NCBI RefSeq assembly: GCF_018595685.2
Contig: NZ_CP092334.1
Coordinates: 710,001 to 774,000 of the forward strand
DNA length: 64,000 bases
Direction: 5' to 3'
From: Flavihumibacter rivuli
GTDB lineage: Bacteria; Bacteroidota; Bacteroidia; Chitinophagales; Chitinophagaceae
Shown here: piece by piece, positions 1 to 9,579 of the stretch
How positions within the stretch are numbered: position 1 is the first letter of the stretch
How the letters are laid out: each line of letters starts with the position of its first letter
Notes under the pieces: model-generated
What the model was told of the DNA's origin: nothing
The model's database searches: none
What the model saw: only the letters and a program-made list of their open reading frames with translations
Translations under genes and position numbers: made by a program

Positions 1-2
1 TG

Positions 3-167
3 GATGGAAGGGTTGGTTTTACTACGGCTACCCTGAACTCCTATTACGCATTCCTCAAATACCATCGCCTGAAAGAACTCCAGGAAGGCGCCCGGGAAAC
101 AGGAATTTCCTCATATTTGCGGCATTATGCTCAAGATTCTGGTCATCCAAACCGCGTTTATAGGTGA
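3..167 (+). CDS. Possible 3' end of an upstream gene (partial)
   Basis: A frame open from the window edge reads as plausible protein for 54 residues (for example NSYYAFLKYHRLKELQEG) and stops 38 nt inside the next gene. No family was recognised. The other forward frames are either closed early or have an unlikely proline/arginine-rich composition. The overlap with the glycosyltransferase start is longer than usual, so the assignment is tentative. Confidence 0.35.
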   Translation, partial: DGRVGFTTATLNSYYAFLKYHRLKELQEGARETGISSYLRHYAQDSGHPNRVYR

Positions 168-1125
168 TGCTGTACTGGCCACGGGTATCCTCGAAAAATT
201 GCATACCCGCTTCCCCGATGCACAGATAGATTACCTGGTAAGGAAGGGAAATGAAGGCTTGTTCAAAGGCCATCCCTACCTGCACGAGTTGATCGTTTGG
301 GATAAACAGCAAGGCAAGATGGCCAATCTCTTCCGGCTCCTCGCCAGGATCAGGACCGCCCGCTATGATAAGGTGATCAATGTACAACGCTTTGCCGCCA
401 CCGGTATGCTGACGGCTTTTTCAGGGGCTAAAGAAACCATCGGCTATGATAAGAATCCCTGGAGCAGGTTCTTCACGACCAGGGTTCCCCATATCATCAG
501 TACGGCCGAACATCCCAAGCATGAGGTGGAAAGGTGTAATGACCTTATCAGGCATTTTACAGATGATGAGGTATACCTTCCCAGGCTCTATCCAACAACT
601 GAAGATTTTGCGAAAGTGGCGGGCTTTAAGGCCCAGCCCTTTATTTGCATTGCGCCGGCTTCGGTATGGTTCACCAAGCAATACCCCGCTGCCAAATGGA
701 TCGCTTTCCTGGACAGGGTTCCGGCTGGTATTAAAGTATATATCCTGGGGGCTCCCGGCGATAAGGAACTGGCCAAGGAGATCATTGGGGGAACAAAACA
801 TCCTGCCGTGGTGTCGCTATGCGGGGAACTGGGCATGCTGCAATCTGCCGCCCTGATGAAGGATGCCCTGATGAACTATGTCAATGATTCTGCCCCCATG
901 CATTTTGCCTCTTCGGTGAATGCGCCTACTGCTGCCATCTATTGCAGTACCATTCCGGCTTTTGGCTTTGGCCCCTTGTCTGATGGTGCCGCCATTATTG
1001 AAACCAGGGAACAGCTTGATTGCAGACCCTGTGGATTGCATGGTCATGCGGCCTGTCCAAAAGGACATTTTAACTGTGCCTATACTATTAAGGAAGAGCA
1101 ACTGCTGGGTCTCTTGCCCCAATGA
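127..1125 (+). CDS. Glycosyltransferase family 9 (heptosyltransferase-like)
   Basis: Predicted GT9 / ADP-heptose:LPS heptosyltransferase-like enzyme of 332 residues, a normal length for the family. The N-terminus (MLKILVIQTAFIGDAVLATG) has the family's opening beta strand and loop that binds acceptor. The C-terminal half has the sugar-nucleotide site motif YVNDSAPMHFAS near residue 250, a variant of the usual SNDTGPMH. The likely role is adding a sugar to the LPS or lipooligosaccharide core at the inner face of the cytoplasmic membrane; the exact sugar cannot be told. The ATG lies 7 nt after a CATATTTG sequence that resembles a Bacteroidota -7 box. The stop is directly followed by the convergent DUF1801 gene. 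Confidence 0.85.
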   Translation: MLKILVIQTAFIGDAVLATGILEKLHTRFPDAQIDYLVRKGNEGLFKGHPYLHELIVWDKQQGKMANLFRLLARIRTARYDKVINVQRFAATGMLTAFSGAKETIGYDKNPWSRFFTTRVPHIISTAEHPKHEVERCNDLIRHFTDDEVYLPRLYPTTEDFAKVAGFKAQPFICIAPASVWFTKQYPAAKWIAFLDRVPAGIKVYILGAPGDKELAKEIIGGTKHPAVVSLCGELGMLQSAALMKDALMNYVNDSAPMHFASSVNAPTAAIYCSTIPAFGFGPLSDGAAIIETREQLDCRPCGLHGHAACPKGHFNCAYTIKEEQLLGLLPQ

Positions 1126-1584
1126 TCATTTCTTTAAGGCTGATTCATATAATGCGATCCACTGCTTAGGGGTCATTTTACCGGCCAGCTCACCGATCAG
1201 TTCGAAGGGGATATGTTCTGCTTTCTTGAAGCGGATACAACTCTTGCCCATATCCAGTTTTGCCTTCCCGAATTTTTCGTAGGCAGCAATAAACCAATCC
1301 TTCAATGCCGGGTCGCTGTAGATGCCCATATGGTATAGGGCATAATGGTTCTTCTGGGCTGCGATGCCCATGAAAGGAAGGGGCTGGCTCGGTTGGCAGT
1401 GATAGCCGGGCGGATAGAGGGAATGGGGGACCACATACCCGATCATCCCATAATTCATTTCCTCGCTAAAGCCTTTGGGTAGGTGCTTGAGAATGGCTTT
1501 ACGCAGTTTTTCCATGGCTTCCTTTCTTTCGGGGTCAAGTTCCCTGAGATATTGTTCTGGGGAACTTGCGCTGGAGCTGGCCAT
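1126..1584 (-). CDS. DUF1801 family protein
   Basis: Small soluble protein of about 152 residues. It resembles DUF1801 (YdhG/iron-chaperone-like fold) in the helical start PEQYLRELDPERKEAMEKLR, in GFSEEMNYGMIGY, and in the end region KSCIRFKKAEHIPFELIGEL. Function is unknown; homologues bind small ligands or iron in Bacillus. The frame extends upstream to a TTG at 1608, but that codon overlaps a GATATTTG box (reverse strand, 1613-1606) that looks like a -7 promoter element. The ATG at 1584 (MASSSASSPE) is therefore preferred. It is transcribed divergently from cca. Confidence 0.75.
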   Translation of the reverse strand: MASSSASSPEQYLRELDPERKEAMEKLRKAILKHLPKGFSEEMNYGMIGYVVPHSLYPPGYHCQPSQPLPFMGIAAQKNHYALYHMGIYSDPALKDWFIAAYEKFGKAKLDMGKSCIRFKKAEHIPFELIGELAGKMTPKQWIALYESALKK

Positions 1585-1642
1585 ATGGGTTTTGTTTAAT
1601 GTGTTCAAATATCCGGGTATTTGAGCGGATGGTAAAATCCGC

Positions 1643-1674
1643 TTTCCTTTCCAAAGACCGCCTTCTTATCTTTG
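1643..1674 (+). promoter_or_regulatory. Promoter of cca, Bacteroidota type
   Basis: TATCTTTG at 1667-1674 matches the Bacteroidota -7 consensus TAnnTTTG. A TTTC at 1643-1646 sits exactly 20 nt upstream in the -33 position (consensus TTTG). Only 7 nt separate the -7 box from the cca ATG, so the transcript should be leaderless or nearly so. Confidence 0.6.
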
Positions 1675-1681
1675 CCCCTTC

Positions 1682-3100
1682 ATGGAAATCCAGTGTACAG
1701 ATAAGGAGCTATTCCTGTTCAAGAAGATCGCAAACGCCGCAGGGGAATTGAATCTGCCTTGCTACCTGATCGGGGGCTTCGTGCGGGATAAATTGCTGGG
1801 CAGGAATACCAAGGATGCCGATATTGTTTGTGTTGGTGATGGAATTGCACTGGCCCATAAGGTGGCGGACAGGTTCCAGCCCAGGCCGCATGTGGCTTTT
1901 TACAAGAATTTTGGTACCGCCAGCATCAAGATCGACGCTTTCGAAGTGGAATTCGTAGGTGCCAGGAAGGAAAGTTACCGCTACCATAGCCGCAACCCTG
2001 AGGTGCAACCGGGCACCCTTGAGGATGACCAGCTGCGCCGCGATTTTACGATCAATGCCCTGGCCGTAAGCCTGAATAAGGAAGACTATGGTCGCCTGCT
2101 GGACCCCTTCAACGGGCTGCAGGATATGGCCAATAAGATCATCAGGACCCCGTTGGACCCTGCACAGACCTTCAGTGATGACCCTCTGCGCATGCTCAGG
2201 GCCATCCGCTTTGCCGCACAGCTGGGTTTCTCCATTGAAGAAACAACACTTAGCGGGATCAGGAATAATGTGGAGCGCATCAGGATCATCTCCCAGGAGC
2301 GCATAACGGATGAGTTCAATAAGATCCTCATGAGCCGCAAGCCCTCGGTAGGCTTCGACCTCCTGTACCAGACCGGGCTGATGCATATCATTTTCCCGCA
2401 AATGGTTGACCTGGCCGGTGCAGAATATATCGATGGCCGGGGACATAAGGATAATTTTTACCACACCCTGCAGGTCATTGACAATATCTGTCCCAATACC
2501 CAGAACCTCTGGCTGCGCTGGGCTGCCCTGCTGCACGATATCGGCAAGCCAGCTACCAAGAAGTTTGAACAGGGTCATGGCTGGACCTTCCATGGCCACG
2601 AAGTGGTTGGGGGAAGGATGGTGCCCAGGATCTTCTCCAAATTCAAATTATCGCAGGGAGAGCCTTTGCGTTACGTAAAGAAACTGGTGGAATTGCATTT
2701 GCGGCCTATCAGCCTGACCAAGGAGAATATAACGGACTCTGCTATCCGAAGATTGCTGTTTGATGCCGGGGAAGATATTGAGGACCTCATGACCCTTTGT
2801 GAAGCCGATATCACCTCCAAGAACAGGATGAAGGTGAAGCGTTACCTAGAGAATTTTGAACTGGTCCGCAAGCGGCTGCAGGAAGTGGAGGAAAAGGACA
2901 GGATCAGGAATTGGCAGCCTCCCATCACCGGTGAAATGATCATGCAGGTATTCAACCTGCCCCCTTGCAAACTGGTAGGGGAGATCAAGAATGCCATCAA
3001 GGATGCTATCCTGGATGGTGATATTGAGAACAATTATGAAGCAGCCTACCAACTTATGGTGAAAAAGGCCGCAGAATTCAATCTTCAGCCTGCGGAGTAA
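1682..3100 (+). CDS. cca: CCA tRNA nucleotidyltransferase with HD domain
   Basis: Adds or repairs the 3'-CCA end of tRNAs from CTP and ATP in the cytoplasm. The class II nucleotidyltransferase head domain is clear: [10 protein letters not shown] near residues 30-39, then the metal-binding DADIV near 45. The following motif is [10 protein letters not shown]. An HD domain follows, with LLHDIGKP near 282 and HEVVGG after it. The 472-residue length fits the long bacterial form with an HD domain. It could in principle be a poly(A) polymerase-like paralogue, but no second copy is visible here. It is a single gene with its own near-leaderless promoter. Confidence 0.92.
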   Translation: MEIQCTDKELFLFKKIANAAGELNLPCYLIGGFVRDKLLGRNTKDADIVCVGDGIALAHKVADRFQPRPHVAFYKNFGTASIKIDAFEVEFVGARKESYRYHSRNPEVQPGTLEDDQLRRDFTINALAVSLNKEDYGRLLDPFNGLQDMANKIIRTPLDPAQTFSDDPLRMLRAIRFAAQLGFSIEETTLSGIRNNVERIRIISQERITDEFNKILMSRKPSVGFDLLYQTGLMHIIFPQMVDLAGAEYIDGRGHKDNFYHTLQVIDNICPNTQNLWLRWAALLHDIGKPATKKFEQGHGWTFHGHEVVGGRMVPRIFSKFKLSQGEPLRYVKKLVELHLRPISLTKENITDSAIRRLLFDAGEDIEDLMTLCEADITSKNRMKVKRYLENFELVRKRLQEVEEKDRIRNWQPPITGEMIMQVFNLPPCKLVGEIKNAIKDAILDGDIENNYEAAYQLMVKKAAEFNLQPAE

Positions 3101-3182
3101 AAGAAATTGTATTTTCGGCTCAGGTGAGTTTGTTTTGCAGATAGGCTGGATCAGCAGATTTTAGAACCAACTAATTTACGCT

Positions 3183-3746
3183 ATGGCAATTTTGAAGTTC
3201 AGGGTATATTTTGAAGAAGATGATAGTGTTTACCGTGATGTGGCCATCAGGCACAAGCAGAGTTTTCTCGACCTGCACCATGCCATCCTTCGTGCCTTTG
3301 AATTCGACAGCAAGCATGCGGCTACTTTTTACCGCAGCAATGATAACTGGCAGCGCGGCAAGGAGATCACCCTGGAGAAATACAATAAGTCCTATAAAGT
3401 TGAACCCCTGCTGATGGCAGATACGCTGATAGGGACCGAGATCTTTGATCCTAACCAGAAGTTTGTGTATGTGTACGATTTTGTTAAGAACTGGACCTTC
3501 CTGGTAGAGCTCATCAATGTATCGAAGGAGGAGAATCCCCGTATTGATTATCCCGCTGTCGTTAGGACAGAGGGAATACCCCCTTCCCAATATGGTACCA
3601 AAGGGTTGGTGAATGATAAGCTCGCTGAAATGGAAGAGAAGTATGATCTCCAGTCCGGGGCTGAAGGATTCGGTGAAGAAGGGGAAGAGGACGCCAGCGA
3701 TGATACCGAAGAGTTGTTTGGCTCAGAGGAGGGGGATGAATTTTAA
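3183..3746 (+). CDS. Plasmid pRiA4b ORF-3-like protein
   Basis: 187-residue protein with the pRiA4b ORF-3 / MM3350-like fold. The recognised features are the start ILKFRVYFEEDDSVYRDVAI, the segment FLDLHHAILRAFEFD, and the later YVYDFVKNWTFLVEL. The last 35 or so residues are strongly acidic (EEGEEDASDDTEELFGSEE). The biochemical role is unknown; family members occur on plasmids and chromosomes of many bacteria. It stands alone between cca and miaA on the same strand, with 82 and 131 nt gaps, and shows no sign of mobility. Confidence 0.8.
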   Translation: MAILKFRVYFEEDDSVYRDVAIRHKQSFLDLHHAILRAFEFDSKHAATFYRSNDNWQRGKEITLEKYNKSYKVEPLLMADTLIGTEIFDPNQKFVYVYDFVKNWTFLVELINVSKEENPRIDYPAVVRTEGIPPSQYGTKGLVNDKLAEMEEKYDLQSGAEGFGEEGEEDASDDTEELFGSEEGDEF

Positions 3747-3877
3747 ATGCATCATTACCTTTTGAAGGAAGGGTAAGTTTATTTCGGTTGTCCTGGACAA
3801 ATCCTGTCGCCAGGGCAAATAGTTTCCTTTTGAAAGCAGGCCTGTGGTTACACCCTTTTTAATAGCAGCCTGAACCA

Positions 3878-4792
3878 ATGAAGTCCCGGATGTTTACCAC
3901 ACTGATCATAATGGGGCCGACTGCAGTGGGTAAAACTGCACTGGCCATTACATTGGCCAAAAAGTATGGAACGGAGATCATTTCAGCAGATTCCCGTCAA
4001 TGCTTTCTGGAGACCACTATAGCCGTGGCTAAGCCTTCGTCCGAAGAGCTGGCTGAGGTTCGCCATCATTTCATCAACTCCCATTCCATTCACGAGGAGA
4101 TGAATGCTGCCTTGTTTGAGGAGTATGCGCTGTCGGTGGTTTCCCATTTGCAGGAACAGTACCCTTTGGCAGTGATGGTGGGTGGTACAGGTTTATACAT
4201 CAGGGCCTTCTATGAAGGATTGGATGAGTTGCCGCAAATTGAACCGGGTATCCGCGAATCCATCATTGACGAATACGAAGCCAAAGGATTGGCCTGGTTG
4301 CAAGAAGCCATTAGGCTGGAGGACCCCCTGTTCTATGCCACCGGCGAGGTCCTGAATCCCCAACGCCTGATGCGGGCATTGGAAGTGGTACGGTCAACGG
4401 GCAGGTCTATCCGAAGTTTCCAGGTAAAACAGGTAAAGCAAAGGCCTTTCAGGGTGGTCAAGTTAGGGCTCGACCTTCCCCGTGAGGTGTTGTATGAGCG
4501 TATTAACCGGAGGGTTGACCTGATGATGGAAGTAGGTTTATTGGAAGAAGCCCGTACACTCTATCCTTATCGCCACCTCAATGCGCTGCAAACAGTCGGC
4601 TACACTGAATTATTCGATCATTTTGATGGAAAGCATTCGCTGGAGGAAGCCATCACGCTGATCAAACGGAATACACGGCATTACGCCAAACGCCAATTGA
4701 CCTGGTTTCGCCGTGATGAACAGGTGACCTGGTTCTCCCCGGATGATTCAGAAGGTATCGGTAATTGGTTACCTGCCGCTGTCGGGCTTTAA
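3878..4792 (+). CDS. miaA: tRNA dimethylallyltransferase
   Basis: Transfers the dimethylallyl group of DMAPP to N6 of A37 in tRNAs that read UNN codons. The P-loop GPTAVGKT is at residues 12-19, and ADSRQCF holds the conserved DSRQ for the substrate site. GGTGLYIRAFYEG and the later GYTELFDHFDG plus TRHYAKRQLTWFRRD complete the family signature. The 304-residue length is normal. The ATG at 3878 and the in-frame ATG at 3890 (MFTTLIIMGPTA) are both possible starts. Confidence 0.93.
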   Translation: MKSRMFTTLIIMGPTAVGKTALAITLAKKYGTEIISADSRQCFLETTIAVAKPSSEELAEVRHHFINSHSIHEEMNAALFEEYALSVVSHLQEQYPLAVMVGGTGLYIRAFYEGLDELPQIEPGIRESIIDEYEAKGLAWLQEAIRLEDPLFYATGEVLNPQRLMRALEVVRSTGRSIRSFQVKQVKQRPFRVVKLGLDLPREVLYERINRRVDLMMEVGLLEEARTLYPYRHLNALQTVGYTELFDHFDGKHSLEEAITLIKRNTRHYAKRQLTWFRRDEQVTWFSPDDSEGIGNWLPAAVGL

Positions 4793-4885
4793 CCTGGTTA
4801 TGGCCGGGAAGAATAAAATCCAGTTGTTGAAAGTCCCTGAGAGATCACTGATAGATACTATTGGAAGAGGATCCGGGATATAGGG

Positions 4886-4927
4886 TCCGTTCATTCCCGT
4901 GCTGAAGCCAACCCGGGAATGAACGGA
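4886..4927. terminator. Inverted repeat between convergent genes
   Basis: Perfect 14-bp inverted repeat (TCCGTTCATTCCCG and its complement) with a 14-nt loop, lying between the ends of miaA and the convergent outer-membrane protein gene. There is no strong T-tract on either side. It probably acts as a shared terminator or 3'-end stabiliser. Confidence 0.6.
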
Positions 4928-4932
4928 ATGAT

Positions 4933-6483
4933 TTAGAACTTGATACCTGCTGTCAGCACAACATTGCCACCACTGCCCCTGATCTCAGAGAAAGTATTGG
5001 CCTTATCAGGAAGCCGGTAAGGGAAACTAACGTCATCGGTTAAGCGATGTGCATAGGTCAGGTCAATGAAGAAGCCTTTGTCTCTGTAGCCCAGGCCACC
5101 ACTCATATACATGCGCTTGCCATTCAGTTCGCTATCTGCATAGGGGTTGCCATAGTAGGAGAAACCTGCCCTGGCCATGATGGTGTTGAATTTCAATTCG
5201 CCACCCAGCCTGAAGTTAAGGGCTCCTTTATAGACCTCCCTGATCACATTATTCACTGCATCATAATATTCCTGTGAGGATCCATTCAGGTCTTCAGAAG
5301 TGCGATAACGGTTAGAGGAGTAGGTAACATATTCCAGGTCGGCTGAAAGGAAACCCTTTTGCTGACGGGTATCTGCCACTTCCCGGAATACATAGGAACC
5401 GCTGACCATGAATTTCCAGGGGGAAGTGAGGTCATATTCATACTGGGGCGCGCCGCCATTGGGCAGGTTATCCGTATTGATATTGCTCACCTGGTTGTAG
5501 TTCTCCGTATTGGTCCTTAATTCAGCGAAATAATTGTCCCGGAGTGCATAAATGGAAGGGGTATGAATGGCTGCCCCGATCCTGATATAGTCAACAGGAC
5601 GGAAGATCATACCCAGTTTCAGGTTCACACCCACCCCCTTGGTGCTGTATTCCTCACGCAGGGAGGCACTGTTGAAATAATTGCGGGGATTGTTGGATGC
5701 GTCTGTCTCAGTATAGGTAATGGTCCGGGAATAGTTAACGATAGGGATGCCTAAACTACCACCAAAGAAGAAGCGGTCCTTGTTATTGGAGGCGAGGCTG
5801 ATGGCGATCTCATTGATTCCACCGGAGGAAACGATGCTGTTCTCCTGGTTAAGGAGGAAGGCCGTATCCCTTTCAAAGGCATAGCGCATGGGTGTTCCCA
5901 CTACTTCAATGCCGTTGCCGACAGTAAGGGTGTCTACCAGGTAGGTGTAGGAAGCCATCCTTGCAGGGAAGGAGAGCCGGTTGCTTCCCGGGGCATCGCC
6001 AATATCGACACCGCTGGCAGCGATCTCGGCAGCATATTGTTCCGTAAAGGAGCTGAAATTGTTCTGCCCGCTATAGTAGATATTGTTGTTGAAATCGGCG
6101 GTGCGGTTGATCGCGATACTGAATGCCGAACTCTTTCCGGGTTTGTAAGCATTGCTGAACCCAAATACAAATCCACTGGTTCCCAGGAAGAAATTGTTGT
6201 CCTTCGAATTGTTGCCGGTTCCCCTGTAATCGCTTTTGTTGTTGATGAAGTTGAACCCGGTGGTCAATACAAACTCGCTTGTTTTAAAAAAGCCGAGACC
6301 GGCAGGGTTGATATAATTGGCGGAAAGATCGCCGCCCAGTGAGCCGCCAACCCCGCCCACGGCCTGGTTCCTGGCCGTTCCGCCGGAAGTGTTCCAGGAC
6401 AGCCTGAGGGCGTCTTCGGGTACCTGCGCATAACCATTATAAGCTAACAATGCTGTAGTAGCCAGCAGAATTGTTTTTCGCAT
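4933..6483 (-). CDS. OmpP1/FadL-like outer membrane transport protein
   Basis: Predicted outer-membrane beta barrel of 516 residues. The chosen start (ATG 6483, MRKTILLATTALLAYNGYA) gives a clean signal peptide cleaved after a YA site; MHMRK at 6489 is equally possible, and the longer open frame upstream would spoil the signal. After the signal come ALRLSWNTSGG, GGSLGGDLSANYINPAGLGFF and a long series of alternating strands with aromatic girdles, ending in a typical barrel strand (VVLTAGIKF). FadL/OmpP1 family members move hydrophobic compounds across the outer membrane; the substrate here is unknown. A terminator lies between it and the lipoprotein gene upstream. Confidence 0.8.
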   Translation of the reverse strand: MRKTILLATTALLAYNGYAQVPEDALRLSWNTSGGTARNQAVGGVGGSLGGDLSANYINPAGLGFFKTSEFVLTTGFNFINNKSDYRGTGNNSKDNNFFLGTSGFVFGFSNAYKPGKSSAFSIAINRTADFNNNIYYSGQNNFSSFTEQYAAEIAASGVDIGDAPGSNRLSFPARMASYTYLVDTLTVGNGIEVVGTPMRYAFERDTAFLLNQENSIVSSGGINEIAISLASNNKDRFFFGGSLGIPIVNYSRTITYTETDASNNPRNYFNSASLREEYSTKGVGVNLKLGMIFRPVDYIRIGAAIHTPSIYALRDNYFAELRTNTENYNQVSNINTDNLPNGGAPQYEYDLTSPWKFMVSGSYVFREVADTRQQKGFLSADLEYVTYSSNRYRTSEDLNGSSQEYYDAVNNVIREVYKGALNFRLGGELKFNTIMARAGFSYYGNPYADSELNGKRMYMSGGLGYRDKGFFIDLTYAHRLTDDVSFPYRLPDKANTFSEIRGSGGNVVLTAGIKF

Positions 6484-6513
6484 GTGCATGCACTTTAGTT
6501 GTCTGTGTTCGTA

Positions 6514-6561
6514 TAAAAAAGGAGGAAACAAATGCATGAGACCAGCGTGGTTGTTTCCTCC
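6514..6561 (-). terminator. Rho-independent terminator after the WN-rich lipoprotein gene
   Basis: On the reverse strand an 11-bp stem (GGAGGAAACAA paired with TTGTTTCCTCC) is followed at once by TTTTTTA. It separates the lipoprotein gene from the downstream porin gene. Confidence 0.8.
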
Positions 6562-6584
6562 GTTAAATGAACCGTCCATTAATA

Positions 6585-7340
6585 TTATTCGCCGCCACCA
6601 CCGTTACGTACCGGCCTGCTTCCGCCGCCACCGCTGCTGCCACTGCTGCGGCTGGGTGAACTGCTGCCTCCGGAAGAGCTGGGTGAATAGCTCCTGCTGG
6701 GGCGGTCATAGCTTCCGCTATTGTTGTTATAGTTGGAATTGTTATTGTTGAAGAAGGATGATGCCCTTCTTGAACCACTGTTATTGCTATTGCTGTTATT
6801 GTAGGAGCCGCCGTAATAACCCATGGACTTGGGGTTATAGTTTTTATTGCTGCTGTTTGTTTTCAGGTAGCTGGACATGCCAAAGGCGGATGAAGGCCTG
6901 CTGGTGGTATAACTGTTCCAGTTACCGGTAGGGAACTTGCCGGGAAATACAACGACCGGTCTGCAATAGGGATTATAGAAAGAATTCCAGTAGAACATGC
7001 TGTTCCAGGGGCTGTTCCAGGGACTGTTCCATACCATCCAGCTGTTCCATCGCCAGTTATTGTACATCCAGGGATCCATCATGGCAAAATCGTCATATCC
7101 ATAATAGCCCATTCTTCCCCTGCTGATCTGCATCCTCAGGTACCTGTCATCCCTATAGTTGCCCTCGTCATAATAGGCATCCCGCCTTGGATTGGTTTCC
7201 ACATATTCCTCACTGGCTGCCGCGGCCTGCCGGTTGGGAGAATAATACACATCATCAGGGGTCTGTCCTGATTTGTAAACGGAAGAACAACTGCTAAGCA
7301 TCACCACACCGGTAATAAGACCTAAAATTTTGGCGTTCAT
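6585..7340 (-). CDS. Low-complexity lipoprotein, Trp-Asn-rich and Ser/Gly/Asn-rich
   Basis: 251-residue predicted lipoprotein of unknown function. The N-terminus MNAKILGLITGVVMLSSC carries a lipobox with the lipidated Cys at residue 18. Residues 91-120 contain a run of WNS/WN units, and the C-terminal 100 residues are almost only Ser, Asn, Gly, Arg and Pro, ending in GGGGE. No enzyme motif is visible. The composition suggests an extended, surface-exposed tail. It has its own terminator and is divergent from proS. Confidence 0.75.
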   Translation of the reverse strand: MNAKILGLITGVVMLSSCSSVYKSGQTPDDVYYSPNRQAAAASEEYVETNPRRDAYYDEGNYRDDRYLRMQISRGRMGYYGYDDFAMMDPWMYNNWRWNSWMVWNSPWNSPWNSMFYWNSFYNPYCRPVVVFPGKFPTGNWNSYTTSRPSSAFGMSSYLKTNSSNKNYNPKSMGYYGGSYNNSNSNNSGSRRASSFFNNNNSNYNNNSGSYDRPSRSYSPSSSGGSSSPSRSSGSSGGGGSRPVRNGGGGE

Positions 7341-7500
7341 GGCTCTGCGATTAATGGTTTAAAAAATTACTTTTGCGTTCTTGAAATAAAAGTACAACAA
7401 TTAGACAGGCTTTTGGAGCCGATTGTTGCAAGCAGTTTGTTAAAACCAACTATTTATCAATTGTTTACCGGTATTAAAACCGGATTAAATAGATCAATTT

Positions 7501-8976
7501 ATGAGCAAAGAGATAACCAGCAGGCAGGAAGATTATTCCCAGTGGTATAATGACCTGGTATTGAAGGGTGGTTTGGCGGATTATTCTGCCGTTCGCGGGT
7601 GTATGGTGATCAAGCCTTACGGTTTTACCCTTTGGGAGAACATGCGTGACCAGCTGGACCGCATGTTCAAGGAGACCGGTCACGTGAATGCCTATTTCCC
7701 GCTGTTTATCCCCAAAAGTTTCCTTTCCAGGGAGGCCGCCCACGTGGAAGGCTTTGCCAAGGAATGTGCGGTGGTTACCCATTACCGCCTGAAGAATGAC
7801 CCGAACGGTGGTGGGGTGGTAGTGGATCCTGAAGCCAAGCTGGAGGAAGAACTCATTGTCCGTCCCACTTCCGAAACGATCATCTGGAATACCTATAAGG
7901 ACTGGATCCAGTCCTACCGCGACCTGCCCATCCTGGTGAACCAGTGGGCCAATGTGGTGCGTTGGGAGATGCGTACCCGCCTTTTCCTGCGTACGGCCGA
8001 GTTCCTATGGCAGGAAGGCCATACCGCACATGCAACAGCCGAGGAAGCGATCGTGGAAACAAGGAAAATGCTAGATGTTTATGCCGACTTCGTAGAGAAC
8101 TATATGGCCGTTCCGGTGATCAAGGGGGTGAAAACGCCCAGTGAGCGGTTCGCAGGGGCAGAAGACACCTATTGTATCGAAGCTATGATGCAGGACGGCA
8201 AGGCCCTGCAGGCCGGTACTTCACATTTCCTTGGCCAGAACTTTGCCAAGGCATTTGACGTGAAATTCCTGAACAAGGACAACAAGCAGGAATTTGTATG
8301 GGCGACCAGTTGGGGCGTGAGTACCCGTCTGATCGGTGCACTGGTTATGGCGCATAGCGACGACCAGGGGCTCGTATTGCCTCCTAAGATCGCACCGCTC
8401 CAGGTAGTGATCGTGCCCATTTTTAAGGGCGACGAGCAGAGAGGGGTGATAGCAGAAAAGGTTAAGCCCATTATGAAATCCCTGAAAGAATTGGGTATTT
8501 CCGTGAAGTTCGATGATAATGATAATGCAAGGCCGGGTTGGAAATTTGCTGAGTATGAAATGAAGGGAGTGCCTGTTCGAATTGCGATCGGTGCTCGTGA
8601 TATCGAGAATAATGTGGTGGAAGTGGCCCGCAGGGATACTAAGGAGAAGATGAGTGTGTCGATGGATGGACTGGCCTTCTATATTAAAACCCTGTTGGAT
8701 GAGATCCAGCTGCATATGTTCGAGCGCGCCAGGATCTTCCGCGACCAGCACATCACCAAGGTGGACAATTGGGATGATTTTGTCCGCTTGCTCGATGAAA
8801 AGGGCGGTTTCCTGGCAGCCCATTGGGATGGAACAGCGGAAACAGAAGAAGAGATCAAGGAAAAGACCAAGGCTACCATTCGTTGTATCCCCCTGGACAA
8901 TGAACAGGAGGATGGCCATTGTATCCTTACCGGTAAACCCAGTAAGCAAAGGGTACTATTCGCCAGGGCTTATTGA
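7501..8976 (+). CDS. proS: Prolyl-tRNA synthetase, archaeal/eukaryal type
   Basis: Charges tRNA-Pro. This is the shorter 491-residue form without the editing insertion of the E. coli enzyme. Class II motifs are seen in order: motif 2 around [22 protein letters not shown], the RPTSETIIW block before it, and [14 protein letters not shown] near residue 240. The anticodon-binding domain begins around [10 protein letters not shown] (near residue 300). The protein ends in a tyrosine (FARAY), typical of this subtype. It has a strong terminator downstream. Confidence 0.95.
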   Translation: MSKEITSRQEDYSQWYNDLVLKGGLADYSAVRGCMVIKPYGFTLWENMRDQLDRMFKETGHVNAYFPLFIPKSFLSREAAHVEGFAKECAVVTHYRLKNDPNGGGVVVDPEAKLEEELIVRPTSETIIWNTYKDWIQSYRDLPILVNQWANVVRWEMRTRLFLRTAEFLWQEGHTAHATAEEAIVETRKMLDVYADFVENYMAVPVIKGVKTPSERFAGAEDTYCIEAMMQDGKALQAGTSHFLGQNFAKAFDVKFLNKDNKQEFVWATSWGVSTRLIGALVMAHSDDQGLVLPPKIAPLQVVIVPIFKGDEQRGVIAEKVKPIMKSLKELGISVKFDDNDNARPGWKFAEYEMKGVPVRIAIGARDIENNVVEVARRDTKEKMSVSMDGLAFYIKTLLDEIQLHMFERARIFRDQHITKVDNWDDFVRLLDEKGGFLAAHWDGTAETEEEIKEKTKATIRCIPLDNEQEDGHCILTGKPSKQRVLFARAY

Positions 8977-8996
8977 TCCCTCAAGATGATACTCAT

Positions 8997-9025
8997 AATG
9001 CGCACCCTTCCGGTGCGCATTTTTA
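8997..9025 (+). terminator. Rho-independent terminator of proS
   Basis: 10-bp stem AATGCGCACC / GGTGCGCATT with a 5-nt loop, followed by a T-tract. It lies 20 nt after the proS stop codon. Confidence 0.9.
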
Positions 9026-9094
9026 TTAACTGGCACCTTAGTAGTATTGTGATTGCCATCCGGCAGAAGTATATTGGACCATAATTCAATGGAT

Positions 9095-9541
9095 ATGTCA
9101 AAAGATCACCAGGTAGAGCTTGGACTCAGCCAGTCCGCAAAGGATCAACTGGAGCTCGCTGCCTATTGGGCACGCATGATCGCCAGGGCAGGATATTTCC
9201 TTGGAGGCTTCTTAGCCTTGCTGCAGGTATTGATCCTGGTGCAATTCCAAAGGAAGATCCCTGCTATCAGGGATGCAACGGTTGAATCGACCATTGGTCT
9301 TGTGCCAACCATCATCATGGTGGTGCTGGTCTTCTATAGCAGCAGGAAACTGCACCTGTTTGGGTCCAGGGCTAATGCCGCTCTGGAAGGCAATGACCCT
9401 TTGACCCTGGAAACTTCCCTCGCCAACCTGCATGCTTTCTTTAGGTTGTTTGGCATCCTTTTGCTAACCATGTTCGTCTTGTATATTGCCATACTTGTCA
9501 TAACCAGCGCTGCCTTTTTTATGCAATGGGGAGTGCATTGA
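9095..9541 (+). CDS. DUF5362-like membrane protein
   Basis: About 149 residues with a soluble N-terminus (LGLSQSAKDQLELAAYWARM) and three likely membrane segments: FLGGFLALLQVLILV, IGLVPTIIMVVLVFY and LFGILLLTMFVLYIAILVI. The composition and layout resemble DUF5362 proteins of Bacteroidota, function unknown. ATGs at 9089 and 9095 are both usable; the longer open frame upstream runs into the proS terminator region and is unlikely to be translated. The neighbouring M48 peptidase follows after 38 nt and may share its transcript. Confidence 0.65.
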   Translation: MSKDHQVELGLSQSAKDQLELAAYWARMIARAGYFLGGFLALLQVLILVQFQRKIPAIRDATVESTIGLVPTIIMVVLVFYSSRKLHLFGSRANAALEGNDPLTLETSLANLHAFFRLFGILLLTMFVLYIAILVITSAAFFMQWGVH

Positions 9542-9579
9542 TAAGAAAATTTGACATTTGAATTGTAACACCTGTTTGA

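Noticed and set aside
1709..2599. 296-codon reverse open frame over cca
   Set aside because: Antisense shadow of a well-supported gene, a result of codon bias.
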